Below, one piece after another: positions 19,581 to 28,108 of a DNA stretch of 51,690 bases. This DNA is from an uncultured Verrucomicrobia subdivision 3 bacterium (lineage in GTDB: Bacteria > Verrucomicrobiota > Verrucomicrobiia > Limisphaerales > UBA11358): positions 1 through 51,690 of the forward strand of contig CAIQWB010000071.1 of assembly GCA_903875465.1 (NCBI GenBank), in the 5' to 3' direction. Within the stretch, counting starts at the first letter, position 1. Each line of letters starts with the position of its first letter. Under the pieces are notes generated by a model, which did no database searches, was not told the DNA's origin, and worked only from the letters and a program-made list of their open reading frames with translations. The translations under genes and the position numbers were made by a program.

Positions 19581-19656
19581 AGTTTGATTCCAATGAAATC
19601 GACCCCTGTTACGCCGTAATAGATAGGGCAAAAATTCCCACTAGGCCACAGAGAAA

Positions 19657-20493
19657 TTAGACCAAGGAGGAATCCGGCCGCCGGGCGGGTTTGCCGGGTT
19701 GCATTTGGAAAGCGCTGGCGGCGGCCATTTCCGCCAGGCCACCCGGACAAAAAGCCGCGCGATAGGCGTCAGTTTCCAAGAGGTGCTGTTGCGCGGGCGC
19801 CTGGTCGCGCTGCAGCAGGTATTTCAATTCCGCCAAATTTTGGGACCAGCGAAAGCCATTAAAGAATTCTGCGCCAGCAAACTGGGTTTTGTAGAGGGCG
19901 CCTTCAGAATAGCAGGTGCCAAGATAAATATGCCGGCAGCCGCGGCCGGCAAATAATTCCACGGCGGCGGTCATCATGAACATGCCCAGACTGCGCACGG
20001 GATGCTGCCAATCGTAAAAGGCATAATAATAGTAAGCCAGGGAGTTGGCTTCGAGATACAGGGCCGCCACACCGACCTCGGCACCGGTCTGGCTGTCGGT
20101 GTAAATTAAAAGATGCGAGATGACTGGGTGGGCGAACAGGGAGTCCAGTCGGTCCAGGCTCATAACTTCCGGGCCGAATTTGGCATCGGCATACGCCTTG
20201 AAGAACTGGCGTCGGGCGGGGGTGTACTCGAATTTGTCCCGGGGCACCAGTTCCACATTGAAGCTCTGGCCCTTGCGCAGGATGCGGCGGTTTTCCGAGG
20301 ACAATTCAAACTGCTCCAGGTGGATGCGAATTTGCCGGCACAGGTAAAACCGGTCCATTTGGTGGGAGGACGGCAGGAAGCCCGCCTGGAACAGGTCCGC
20401 CGGGGTTTCGCCCGGCTCGGGCACCGCCCAGACCGCATAGGGAAAGCGGTAGCTTCCGTATTGGGAATTTTGCTCGGAGAAGAGGAGTTTCAT
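19657..20493 (-). CDS. GNAT-fold protein resembling the arginyl-tRNA-protein transferase C-terminal domain
   Basis: This 278-aa protein has the look of ATE/Bpt-type aminoacyl transferases, which add an amino acid from aminoacyl-tRNA to an N-terminus, but the match is partial. Supporting features are an RRQFFKAYADAKFG segment, DSQTGAEVGVAALYLE, AYYYYAFYDWQHPVRSLGMF and RGCRHIYLGTCYSEG followed by YKTQFAG and FRWSQN. The order (substrate-binding Tyr-rich strand, then a helix, then YLG) is typical of the GNAT fold. The usual N-terminal Cys cluster of ATE is not present. It lies 27 bases after mazG and is probably co-transcribed with it. An alternative is a FemABX-like aminoacyltransferase. Confidence 0.55.
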   Translation of the reverse strand: MKLLFSEQNSQYGSYRFPYAVWAVPEPGETPADLFQAGFLPSSHQMDRFYLCRQIRIHLEQFELSSENRRILRKGQSFNVELVPRDKFEYTPARRQFFKAYADAKFGPEVMSLDRLDSLFAHPVISHLLIYTDSQTGAEVGVAALYLEANSLAYYYYAFYDWQHPVRSLGMFMMTAAVELFAGRGCRHIYLGTCYSEGALYKTQFAGAEFFNGFRWSQNLAELKYLLQRDQAPAQQHLLETDAYRAAFCPGGLAEMAAASAFQMQPGKPARRPDSSLV

Positions 20494-20520
20494 TGGAGGG
20501 CGGCGGCGGCCAATGGATCC

Positions 20521-21189
20521 TTAACGGGCGGCTTGGTTTTGGGTTTTGGCTTCCAGCCGACGGAGTTGGCGCTCCTGTTTTTTCACTTCCGCAGCCAGCA
20601 ATTCCTCGGCGGACCATCCGACGGCCTGGGCCTGCGTGGCCAGGGCGAAGAGTTCTTTGGCCAGGGCGGGTTTGGTCCAGCGACGGCTGGGGGGGGCGGC
20701 GGGTAATAATTTGGCTTTGCGGGCCTTTTTCGCCAGCTTTTCCGCGCGCGCCAGCGCGGGCAGGTGCTTCGGGATGCCATCCAGCGCGGAGGGGCGCTCG
20801 TGGCGGGTACCCTGCTTCTCGGAGCGTTTGATTTGCTCCCAATTGGCCCAGACTTCATCCACGTTTTTGACTTTCGTTTCGCCAAACACATGGGGGTGGC
20901 GGCGAATGAGCTTTTCCACCAGAACCCGGGTCACCCGTTCAAAATCAAAGACCCCCCGCTCGCTGGCCAGCTGGCAGTGGAATACCACCTGCAGGAGCAA
21001 ATCCCCTAATTCCTCGGCCATTTCCAAATCGTCCCCGGCCTCAATGGCATCAATCAATTCATAGACTTCCTCGATCGCATGGCGACGGAGGGAGTGATGA
21101 TCCTGCTCGCGGTCCCAGGGGCAGCCGTGGGGCGAGCGCAAGGTGGCCATGACTTGGAGCAGTTTGTTAATGGCGGGCGTTTTTTTCAT
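20521..21189 (-). CDS. mazG: Nucleoside triphosphate pyrophosphohydrolase MazG
   Basis: This 222-aa all-helical NTP pyrophosphohydrolase hydrolyses NTPs to NMP and PPi, removing aberrant nucleotides. The signature helices are visible: GCPWDREQDHHSLRRHAIEE, the EEVYELIDAI acidic motif, and EMAEELGDLLLQVVFH, then RRHPHVFGE. Usual MazG proteins carry two tandem domains. Here only the first is clear, and the C-terminal half is basic and low-complexity (KLAKKARKAKLLPAA) ending in KQERQLRRLEAKTQNQ. This may be a trimmed second domain, with its first helices still recognisable. It precedes the ATE-like gene. Confidence 0.9.
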   Translation of the reverse strand: MKKTPAINKLLQVMATLRSPHGCPWDREQDHHSLRRHAIEEVYELIDAIEAGDDLEMAEELGDLLLQVVFHCQLASERGVFDFERVTRVLVEKLIRRHPHVFGETKVKNVDEVWANWEQIKRSEKQGTRHERPSALDGIPKHLPALARAEKLAKKARKAKLLPAAPPSRRWTKPALAKELFALATQAQAVGWSAEELLAAEVKKQERQLRRLEAKTQNQAAR

Positions 21190-21328
21190 GTGAAATAATC
21201 AGCAACCGAATACTGGGAAAAGTTACAGGGGAACGGGGCTTTGGCAAGCCCCCGGGAACTTGATTGGTAGCCGACCGGCGTCGGGGGCGGTAAAACTCTG
21301 GCTTAACCAGTGGCGGAAGCCATGGTTT

Positions 21329-23104
21329 TCAGGCTTTATTCTCGAATAAGCTGGGCGCATCCGCGCGGGCGAGCAACTGGCAACGCTGGTAAATTTCGGA
21401 AGGCGAACCACATTCCATGGCGAATTGTGCCAATTCCTGCGCCTCGGTCAATTTCAGGCGGCGAATCATATATTTGATTTGCGCCACCCCCGTCGGGGCC
21501 GTGCTGAGTTCATCCACGCCCAGGCCAATGAGCAAGGGGACCAGGTTGGGATCGCCGGCAATTTCCCCACAGACTCCCACCCAAATGCCATGGCGGTGCG
21601 CGGCATCCACGGTAAGCTTGATCAGCCGCACAATGGCTGGATGGGTGGGTTCGTACAGGTAGGAAACTTTTTCGTTGGTGCGATCGGCCGCAAGCGTGTA
21701 CTGGATCAAGTCATTGCTACCAATGCTAAAGAACTTCGCGTGCCTGGCCAGGTCATCGGCAACCAGCACGGCGGCAGGAATTTCGATCATCACGCCCACT
21801 TCCAAATTTTCGTCAAAGGGCAGGCCCTCGGCACGCAGCTCGGCTTTATACTTATCCACCAGCGCATTGGCCTGCTTTAATTCATCCAGTCCCGAAATCA
21901 TCGGGTACATCATCTTGATATTGCCTTCGGCACTGGCGCGGAGAATGGCGCGGAGCTGGGGGCGGAATAATTCCGGCTGCGCCAAGCAGAGGCGGATGGC
22001 CCGCCAGCCGAGAAACGGGTTCATTTCCTGCGCGAGATGCAGGTGGGAGGCAAATTTATCGCCACCCAAATCCAGGGTGCGAATGATGACGGACTGGGGT
22101 TTGAGCGCGCGGGCAACCTGCCGGTAGGCCTGGTATTGTTCCTCTTCGGTGGGCAATTTTTCGCGGTTAATGAAGAGGAATTCTGTGCGGAAGAGGCCGA
22201 CGCCATCCGCCCCATGCTGAATGACCGCAGCGGTGTCGGCGGGGGCTTCAATATTAGCCGAGAGATGAATGGCTTTCCCGTCCAAAGTTACCGCCGGCTG
22301 CCGCTGGATTTCCGTTAGTTTTTCGTTGAGCGACGCCTTGTGCTGCTGCAACTGCCCGTATTGGAACAAAGTCTGGTCGGTCGGGTTAACCACCAGCAGG
22401 CCATTATAGCCATCGAGCAGTGCATAATCTCCCGTGTCCAACTCGAGACTGGCGGATTCCAAGCCGACCACGGCGGGAATCCCCAGCGAGCGGGCCATAA
22501 TGGCCGTATGCGAGGTTTTGCCGCCGATGTCCGTGGCGAAGCCCAAGACGAGCTTTTTGTCCAGTTGCGCGGTGGTGGACGGACTGAGATCGTGGCTCAC
22601 CAGGATGCACGGTTCGGAAATATGCCGAAGGTCAAAGGCGTCCTTGACCTCGAGCAGGTTGTCGAGCACCCGGGCGGTAAAATCACGAATATCACTGGCC
22701 CGCTGGCTCAGGTACTCGTCATCGGCGGCCAGGAGGGCCTCGGCGAAACGTTCGGCCGTGCTGTGAAAGGCAAATTCGGCATTGGAATGCTGCTCTTTGA
22801 TCAGTTGGAAGACCTCATTTAACAAATTGGGGTCATCCAACATTTGCAAATGGGCCTCGAAAATATCCGCTTCCTTGGCCCCCAGATTTTTGGCGACCTT
22901 ATTCTGAATTTCGAGGATTTGGAGCCGGGTTTGGACGAGCGATTTTTCGAACCGGTCAATTTCCGCCGGCACCTCCGCTTCCGGAATCGCCCGCCGGACG
23001 ATGACATGCCGGGCGCGGTGCAAAACGAGAATTTTTCCGCGACAAATTCCGGCCGAAACGGCCGTGCCGCGAAACACTTTTTCTCCCTTTGCCTGAGCCG
23101 ACAT
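21329..23104 (-). CDS. ptsI: PTS phosphoenolpyruvate-protein phosphotransferase (enzyme I)
   Basis: This 591-aa protein transfers phosphate from PEP to HPr. The phosphorylated His is in GGKTSHTAIMARSLG (about residue 199), and the PEP-binding TIM barrel has FRTEFLF, LDLGGDK, MYPMISGLDEL and VMIEIPAAV, with the proton-donor Cys in GVCGEIAGD (about 512) and ELSTAP. Length and motif order are normal. ATG 23104 gives the MSAQAKGEKVFRGTAVSAG start expected for enzyme I; an earlier in-frame start adds 20 unrelated residues. No HPr, EIIA or sugar permease gene is in the window. It is separated from efp by a terminator. A regulatory rather than sugar-uptake role is possible. Confidence 0.95.
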   Translation of the reverse strand: MSAQAKGEKVFRGTAVSAGICRGKILVLHRARHVIVRRAIPEAEVPAEIDRFEKSLVQTRLQILEIQNKVAKNLGAKEADIFEAHLQMLDDPNLLNEVFQLIKEQHSNAEFAFHSTAERFAEALLAADDEYLSQRASDIRDFTARVLDNLLEVKDAFDLRHISEPCILVSHDLSPSTTAQLDKKLVLGFATDIGGKTSHTAIMARSLGIPAVVGLESASLELDTGDYALLDGYNGLLVVNPTDQTLFQYGQLQQHKASLNEKLTEIQRQPAVTLDGKAIHLSANIEAPADTAAVIQHGADGVGLFRTEFLFINREKLPTEEEQYQAYRQVARALKPQSVIIRTLDLGGDKFASHLHLAQEMNPFLGWRAIRLCLAQPELFRPQLRAILRASAEGNIKMMYPMISGLDELKQANALVDKYKAELRAEGLPFDENLEVGVMIEIPAAVLVADDLARHAKFFSIGSNDLIQYTLAADRTNEKVSYLYEPTHPAIVRLIKLTVDAAHRHGIWVGVCGEIAGDPNLVPLLIGLGVDELSTAPTGVAQIKYMIRRLKLTEAQELAQFAMECGSPSEIYQRCQLLARADAPSLFENKA

Positions 23105-23193
23105 AATAGTTTTCAAGGGAGAAATAGCCGAACGCCCCGCCAATGAAAAGCAAAAGCACCACAAAAATTCGGGGGCGGTGCCATAAAAGCCAA

Positions 23194-23216
23194 ACGGCCC
23201 GCACGAGGCGGGCCGT
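23194..23216 (-). terminator. Intrinsic terminator downstream of efp
   Basis: Read on the minus strand, ACGGCCCGC and GCGGGCCGT form a perfect 9-bp stem with a CTCGT loop, followed by TTTGGCTTTT. It lies between efp and ptsI, so the two genes are likely separate transcription units, with efp the upstream one. Confidence 0.8.
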
Positions 23217-23248
23217 CAGCACTGATATCATCCAGAGATTTACGATTC

Positions 23249-23806
23249 TCAGGCCCGCTCCATGTACTTGCCGGTGCGCGTGTCGATTTTGATTTTTTCG
23301 CCCGTCTTGATGAACAACGGGGCCTGGACGGTGATGCCCGTCTCCATGGTAATCGCCTTTTGCACGTTGTTGGCCGAATCGCCGCGCACGCCTTCGGGGG
23401 CATCGGTGACGGTGAGAATGACACTCGGGGGGATTTCGACCGTGACAGCCTTTTCTTCCACAAAGGTCACGGTTACCAGACCGTTTTCCACGAGGTAATT
23501 CTTGGCATCGCCCACGAGTTCGGCGGTGAGGGTGACGGATTCGTAATTTTCCGGGTCGGTAAAGACATAATCCGTGCCATCCTTGTAGCTGTATTCCATT
23601 TTCTTGGTGATCATGGGAACCGCTTCAATTTTCTCCGTGGAACTGAAACGCACGTCGGAAGACTTGCCGGTGCGAATGCTGCGGAGGGTGGCTTGGACGA
23701 AGGCGCGGAGGTTGCCCGGCGTGCGGTGCTGCATGTCCAGCACCACGCTGATGTCGCCGTTGTAATTAATCGCCATGCCTCGACGAAGATCGTTTGCTGT
23801 CGCCAT
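23249..23806 (-). CDS. efp: Elongation factor P, with Asn at the modified-Lys position
   Basis: This 185-aa, three-domain translation factor relieves ribosome stalling at polyproline. The OB/KOW-like N-domain, the middle domain (EYSYKDGTDYVF, DPENYE) and the C-domain (VRGDSANNVQKAITMETG, PLFIKTGEKIKIDTRTGKYMERA) are all present. In E. coli the loop PGKGQAF carries K34, which is beta-lysylated. Here the loop reads T-P-G-N-L-R-A-F, so the aligned residue is N32, with Arg two positions on (R34). No epmA/epmB or earP is in the window. The start ATG 23806 gives the conserved MATANDLRRGM. A terminator follows the gene. Confidence 0.93.
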   Translation of the reverse strand: MATANDLRRGMAINYNGDISVVLDMQHRTPGNLRAFVQATLRSIRTGKSSDVRFSSTEKIEAVPMITKKMEYSYKDGTDYVFTDPENYESVTLTAELVGDAKNYLVENGLVTVTFVEEKAVTVEIPPSVILTVTDAPEGVRGDSANNVQKAITMETGITVQAPLFIKTGEKIKIDTRTGKYMERA

Positions 23807-24044
23807 AAAATTTAATGCTTAAATATCGTTATGTTGCCGTCGTACCGAACGGGAGTTGACAAGCTTACCCAAAATAGCCGGGATGGCAAGCCTGATTGCG
23901 CGGCAAAAAAACTTGGCCCCGCCAGCACGGTGAACCACGGGGTGGAAATCCACCCGGACGAGGGTGCTTTTTTGGCTGTCATCCCCCACTGGTTTGCCGC
24001 AAACTGGGCGGCATGGCAGCTGGTTTTTTGGAAGGTTAACGAAC

Positions 24045-24830
24045 ATGGCTTTGGCCCCATCAGCCCTCCCCCGCCTCGGCTCCGTTCATTATTTGAACGC
24101 GGCCCCCCTTACGTTTGGCATTGAGGACCAAATGGTCTTCACCACCCCGGCGCGGCTGGCCGAACTGCTGCGAAAGGATGCATTGGATGCCGCCCTGGTC
24201 AGCATTACCGAGGTGTTGCTCAATGACCGGTACGACATTCTGGAGGGCGTGGCCATCGCCACACAGGGCGAGGTTTACAGCGTTTTTCTGGCTCATAAAA
24301 AGCCGCTGGCGGAGGTGCAGGAGGTGTTTTGTGACACCGCCTCGCTGACCAGTGTGAATCTCTTAAAAGTCCTCCTGGCTGAACGTGGCCTTAAGCCAGG
24401 CTTCCGGCCACTGGAAAGTTACGCGGCGGCCCGGGACAAGGACTTTGTGCTGCTGATTGGGGATCCGGCCATTGATTTTCAACGCGCGCGCCATCCCCAT
24501 GCGATCTTCGACCTCGGCGCGGCCTGGTTGGGACTGACACAACTGCCGTTTGTGTTTGCGGTGTGGGCCTTGCAGCGCGGGGCCAAGCAAGCACAAGCCG
24601 GCCGGCTGTTGCAGGCGGCCAAGGCGGCCGGTTTCCGGCATCTGGAGCAAATCATCCGGGAACGACCAGAGCATGATGAAGCCTTCCGGCGCATTTATTT
24701 TGAGCGCCATATCCGCTATGAATTGCAAACGGAGGAAAAACGCGGGATTGCCCGGTTTTGTGAACTCCTGCGCAAGCATGGGCTGGGGCCGGTTTTCGAG
24801 CCACGATTTTTCGGGCCTGGCGATTCATAA
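24045..24830 (+). CDS. mqnA: Chorismate dehydratase MqnA (futalosine menaquinone pathway)
   Basis: This 261-aa protein belongs to the MqnA/MqnD family (SBP-like fold) and is predicted to dehydrate chorismate, the first step of the futalosine route to menaquinone. Family features: LGSVHYLNAAPLTFG at the N-terminus, ALVSITEVLLNDRYDILEG, IATQGEVYSVFL, the CDTASLTSVNLLKVLL stretch, then LLIGDPAI and FDLGAAWLGLTQLPFVFAVW. ATG 24045 is chosen because homologous sequence starts there; the upstream open frame is not family-like. It is divergent from efp. No other mqn gene is visible, so the rest of the pathway must be elsewhere. Confidence 0.9.
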   Translation: MALAPSALPRLGSVHYLNAAPLTFGIEDQMVFTTPARLAELLRKDALDAALVSITEVLLNDRYDILEGVAIATQGEVYSVFLAHKKPLAEVQEVFCDTASLTSVNLLKVLLAERGLKPGFRPLESYAAARDKDFVLLIGDPAIDFQRARHPHAIFDLGAAWLGLTQLPFVFAVWALQRGAKQAQAGRLLQAAKAAGFRHLEQIIRERPEHDEAFRRIYFERHIRYELQTEEKRGIARFCELLRKHGLGPVFEPRFFGPGDS

Positions 24831-24842
24831 AGCGGGTCCCAA

Positions 24843-24858
24843 GCCTGCCCGGGCAGGC
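24843..24858. terminator. GC-rich palindrome downstream of mqnA
   Basis: GCCTGCCCGGGCAGGC is a perfect 16-base palindrome 13 bases after the mqnA stop. It has no T-tract, so it may act as a Rho-dependent or weak terminator, or be a short dispersed repeat. Related words (for example around 26060 and 27587) occur in other intergenic regions here. Confidence 0.35.
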
Positions 24859-24985
24859 AGACTCAAGGCGGCCGCCGCCATGCATTTTAATAATTCAGTA
24901 TACGGCATCGGCGCCGCCGCAAAATAATTTGCGGTCAGCGGAGATTTTCGTTGGAGGGTTTAATCAAGCTGTGCAATAGTGCCTT

Positions 24986-26038
24986 ATGAAATCCACACCG
25001 AGACTATCCACCCGAATTGTCATCGTCGCTGGCATTCTGCTGTTAACGGGCGCCCACGCCTTGTTCGCTTTGAGTTCAGATTCGGCAAGCCCTTTGGTCC
25101 GGCAGCTCGCGGCTGGGGGTAGTGAACGGGAAATTCAGCGCGCACTGGATGAATTACCTCCGGAAGGCGGAACGGTTCTGCTGGCCGCTGGAACTTACGC
25201 CATTGACCACCCCATCCGGCTGGGCCGGAGCCATCTGGCCTTGCGGGGCAGTGGCCCGAGTACCCTATTGCGACTGGTGGACGGGGCTAATTGCCCGGTG
25301 GTGGTCTTGGGTTACACGGCGGCCCGGCCGGTTCAGCCGGTGACGGATTTGTGCCTGGCGGATTTGGTGATTGACGGCAACCGGTTGCACCAAGCCATTG
25401 AGCGATGGGTGGATCCGAGCAACCAATCGGGCATCCAAAATAACGGGGTGATGGTTCAGGGCATCAGCCACTCCCGCGTGGAACAGGTGACCGCCGCGCA
25501 TTGCCGCTCGGGTGGTTTGGTGACGGCCAACGGCACGCGGGATTTGATCGTGAAAGGCTTCACAGCGTTTGACAATCAATTCGATGGCCTGGCCTGTTAC
25601 CGAACCGAGGACAGCACATTCACCGGTTTGAATTTGCACGACAATCAAGCCGCAGGCATTTCGCTGGATCTGGAATTTAATCACAATGTCATCAGTGATT
25701 CCACGCTGACGGCCAATGATTTGGGCATCTTCATGCGGCGTTCCAGCCACAACCAATTCGACAGCATCACCATCCTGCGCAGCCATCATGACGGGGTGTT
25801 CATGGCGCAATGGGGCACCGGGACTGCCACTGGCTGGCAGCTTATCCCCCAGACCGAATGCGCGGGCAATTATTTCGGGCAACTGGATGTGTACAATTGC
25901 GCGGGCGTGGCCTTTCGGGTGCATGACGCGGCCTGCGTCAATAATGTGATTGAGGACGGGGTGTTTTCCGGAAACTTGAAAGGCGGAATTGACCAGGCCC
26001 GGGCCGACTTGGTGCGGATGCAGGAATCGCTGGAATAA
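24986..26038 (+). CDS. Right-handed beta-helix repeat protein, secreted
   Basis: This 350-aa protein has a signal peptide (MKSTPRLSTRIVIVAGILL through a cut near AHALFA, about 20-30). An N-terminal EIQRALDELPPEGGTVLLAAGTYAI segment follows, characteristic of pectate-lyase-like beta-helix proteins. The body has repeated short strands (RDLIVKGFTAFDN, GLACYRTEDSTFTGLNLHDN, GISLDLEFNHNVISDSTLT). No clear catalytic motif is seen, so it could be a polysaccharide lyase, an esterase-like protein or a binding protein. No close partner gene. The beta-helix fold is well supported; function is not. Confidence 0.75.
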   Translation: MKSTPRLSTRIVIVAGILLLTGAHALFALSSDSASPLVRQLAAGGSEREIQRALDELPPEGGTVLLAAGTYAIDHPIRLGRSHLALRGSGPSTLLRLVDGANCPVVVLGYTAARPVQPVTDLCLADLVIDGNRLHQAIERWVDPSNQSGIQNNGVMVQGISHSRVEQVTAAHCRSGGLVTANGTRDLIVKGFTAFDNQFDGLACYRTEDSTFTGLNLHDNQAAGISLDLEFNHNVISDSTLTANDLGIFMRRSSHNQFDSITILRSHHDGVFMAQWGTGTATGWQLIPQTECAGNYFGQLDVYNCAGVAFRVHDAACVNNVIEDGVFSGNLKGGIDQARADLVRMQESLE

Positions 26039-26141
26039 GTGGTTGGATTCATGCGCTGCCGGGCAAGCTCTGCCTGGGGCGGTCGTCCGCAGGCATGGCC
26101 TTTTATTTGGTGGGCGAGGTTAACACGCCCACGTAAGCCCC

Positions 26142-27041
26142 TCAGAACTTGGTCATCTGCTCCAATTCGCGGACGCGGGCATCGATTTCGGAGCGTTTGG
26201 TTTTGGTGGTGCGAATGAGGCCGAAACCTTCGCAGCAGAAGGAGGCGGTGACACTGCCGTAAATCATCGCGCGGCGGAGGTTGGCATCTATGGAGCCTTT
26301 GGCGCTGGCCAGATATCCCATCAGGCCGCCGACAAAGGAATCGCCGGCACCGGTGGGGTCCACCACCTGCTTCAACGGATAGGCGGGGCAAATGAAGAAG
26401 CCCTGGGGACTGGACAGGATGGAACCGTGGGAGCCTTTCTTAATGATGACGTATTTGGGACCCATTTTGTGGATCTTCTTGAGGGCGGCGAACACATTGT
26501 CCTCCTTGGTCAATTGATGGGCCTCGCCATCGTTCAGCACGAAGCCATCGATACGTTTGAGGAGGCTGACCAAATCATTGAGGGCGATGTTCAGCCACAA
26601 GTCCATGGTGTCGGCCACGACGAACTTGGGCCGTTTGACCTGATCCAGGACGTGATGTTGCAAGGCGGGGGCGATGTTGGCCAGGAGCACGAAGGGCGTG
26701 CCTTGATGGGCGGTGGGCAGCACGGGGGTGAAACTTTCAAAGACGCCCAGCTCGGTGAGGAGGGTACGGCGGTTGTTCATGTTGACCTCGTACTCGCCGG
26801 ACCAGTGAAAGGTTTTGCCGGGCAAGATTTGGAGGCCGGCGACGTCGATGCCGTGCTTTTTGTAGAGGGCCAGGTATTTCTTGGGGAAATCCTCGCCGAC
26901 GACGCCGATGAGTTTCGTGGGGGAAAAAAAGCTGGCGGCGACGGACGCGTGGCTGGCCGAGCCCCCGAGCAGGCGGGGGTTTTCGGCTTTGGGGGTTTTA
27001 ATGGAATCGAGGGCGGTGGAACCGACAATCAGGACGCTCAT
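26142..27041 (-). CDS. PfkB-family sugar kinase
   Basis: This 299-aa ribokinase-like protein shows MSVLIVGSTALDSI at the start and GGSASHASVAASFF for substrate binding. The C-terminal DPTGAGDSFVGGLMGYLA carries the catalytic Asp and anion hole. ATG 27041 is chosen to match the family start; 49 residues upstream in the same frame look like a shadow of the glyoxalase gene. A 34-base gap follows the glyoxalase gene, so the two may share a transcript. Substrate not determined: candidates include ribose, adenosine, fructose and other PfkB substrates. Confidence 0.85.
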   Translation of the reverse strand: MSVLIVGSTALDSIKTPKAENPRLLGGSASHASVAASFFSPTKLIGVVGEDFPKKYLALYKKHGIDVAGLQILPGKTFHWSGEYEVNMNNRRTLLTELGVFESFTPVLPTAHQGTPFVLLANIAPALQHHVLDQVKRPKFVVADTMDLWLNIALNDLVSLLKRIDGFVLNDGEAHQLTKEDNVFAALKKIHKMGPKYVIIKKGSHGSILSSPQGFFICPAYPLKQVVDPTGAGDSFVGGLMGYLASAKGSIDANLRRAMIYGSVTASFCCEGFGLIRTTKTKRSEIDARVRELEQMTKF

Positions 27042-27075
27042 GCGATGGGGGGGATGGCTGGGTTGACGGGCGGGA

Positions 27076-27465
27076 TCAGGGTTTGGGTTTTTGAATGAGT
27101 TCGATTTCGTAGCCTTCGGGGGCGTCGATAAAGGCGAAGACGCTGCCGGAGGAGCTGGCGGTGGGGCCGTCGGAGTATTTGAGGCCATGCTTCGCGAGGT
27201 GCTGGCCGAAGGCTTCCAGACTTTCCACCTCGAAGGCCAGGTGGGTGAGGTCGGGTTGGACTTGCACCGGGCCGCTGCCGGGGAAATAGGTGATCTCGAT
27301 CAGTTCGGCACTGTTGGGGGTCTGAAGGAAAACCAACTCCGAGCCGCGCGGGGATTTGTGGCGTTTGACTTCGGTGAGGCCGAGGATGTCCCGGTAAAAG
27401 GAGACAGTCCGCTCCAAGTCGTTGACCCGATAGCGCGTGTGGAGAAGTTTGGTAACCAAGCTCAT
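27076..27465 (-). CDS. Glyoxalase I (lactoylglutathione lyase) family
   Basis: This 129-aa vicinal-oxygen-chelate protein has two betaalphabetabetabeta units. The four metal ligands fall at H9, E57, H75 and E122, matching from memory the positions H5/E56/H74/E122 of E. coli GloA within a few residues. Family words include HTRYRVNDLERTVSFYRD and GYEIELIQ. It would convert the methylglyoxal-thiol hemithioacetal to an S-D-lactoyl thiol. ATG 27465 is a natural start. It is likely co-transcribed with the PfkB kinase. Confidence 0.88.
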   Translation of the reverse strand: MSLVTKLLHTRYRVNDLERTVSFYRDILGLTEVKRHKSPRGSELVFLQTPNSAELIEITYFPGSGPVQVQPDLTHLAFEVESLEAFGQHLAKHGLKYSDGPTASSSGSVFAFIDAPEGYEIELIQKPKP

Positions 27466-27642
27466 GCGGGTAGAGGATAAGGTGATGGGCGGGGTGGCGC
27501 AATCTTGAACCGGAATGACCGGAGCAAAACGTCATTTTCATAAATTAGCGGAAAATAGCATAAAATGGGCCAGTTTCATGAAGCATTCGCCCGGGCAAGG
27601 CAGGTGGCTGGGGGGCAAAAGGCACCAGTGGTGGAAAAGAGG

Positions 27643-27683
27643 TTGACAATTGGCTAGACTGTATTAATACTGCTAGTACAGTA
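27643..27683 (+). promoter_or_regulatory. Promoter with two overlapping inverted repeats, probable GntR operator
   Basis: TTGACA at 27643-27648 is a perfect -35. A plausible -10 is TAATAC (27665-27670) after 16 bp. Overlapping it are a perfect 10-base palindrome GTATTAATAC (27661-27670) and TACTG-6-CAGTA (27668-27683). They lie just upstream of the GTG start (27692), so the 5' leader would be short. YtrA-type GntR regulators commonly bind such palindromes and repress their own operon. This is inference. Confidence 0.55.
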
Positions 27684-27691
27684 AGTTTGCT

Positions 27692-28108
27692 GTGAATTTT
27701 AATATCGTCATCAGTACGGGTTCGAGCACGCCGATCTATAAACAGATTACGGATCAGGTGAAGCGCGCGGTGGCGTCGGGGCAGTTGACGGTAGCGGACC
27801 AGTTGCCGAGTGTGCGGGCTTTGGCGGAAAGTCTGGTGCTCAATCCCAACACGGTGGCGCGGGCTTACACGGATCTGGCGCGGGAGGGGATGATTGAGAC
27901 CCGGCCGGGGCGCGGGGTGTTTATCATCCAAAAGCGCAAGGTGTTTGCCCGGGAGGAAGGGTTGCGGCGGTTGGAGCCGTTGCTGGAGGCGCTGCTGGGG
28001 GAGGCGATGGCACTGGATTTCACGCCGGAGGAGCTTAAAGCGGCCTTGGACCAAAAACTGAACCAATGGCAACCCCGGGCGGGGGATGAGAGCAAGGATA
28101 ACCAATGA
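27692..28108 (+). CDS. GntR-family transcriptional regulator, YtrA type
   Basis: This 138-aa protein has an N-terminal winged helix: PIYKQITDQVKRAVASGQL, DQLPSVRALAESLVLNPNTVARAY and TDLAREGMIETRPGRGVFI. A short C-terminal helical tail (about 85-138) takes the place of a large effector domain, which is the YtrA subfamily layout. YtrA regulators usually control an adjacent ABC transporter, and here the ATPase gene overlaps by 4 bases (ATGA). I accept the GTG at 27692, since the frame begins right after the operator-like repeats and no better start lies downstream. The inducing signal is unknown; YtrA homologues often respond to cell-envelope stress. Confidence 0.88.
   Translation: MNFNIVISTGSSTPIYKQITDQVKRAVASGQLTVADQLPSVRALAESLVLNPNTVARAYTDLAREGMIETRPGRGVFIIQKRKVFAREEGLRRLEPLLEALLGEAMALDFTPEELKAALDQKLNQWQPRAGDESKDNQ

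Noticed and set aside
22956-23231. Hydrophobic 91-codon frame (RIFVVLLLFIGGAFGYF) overlapping the ptsI start
   Set aside because: It begins inside the efp terminator stem and continues out of frame into ptsI. The membrane-like part is short and not supported by any signal.
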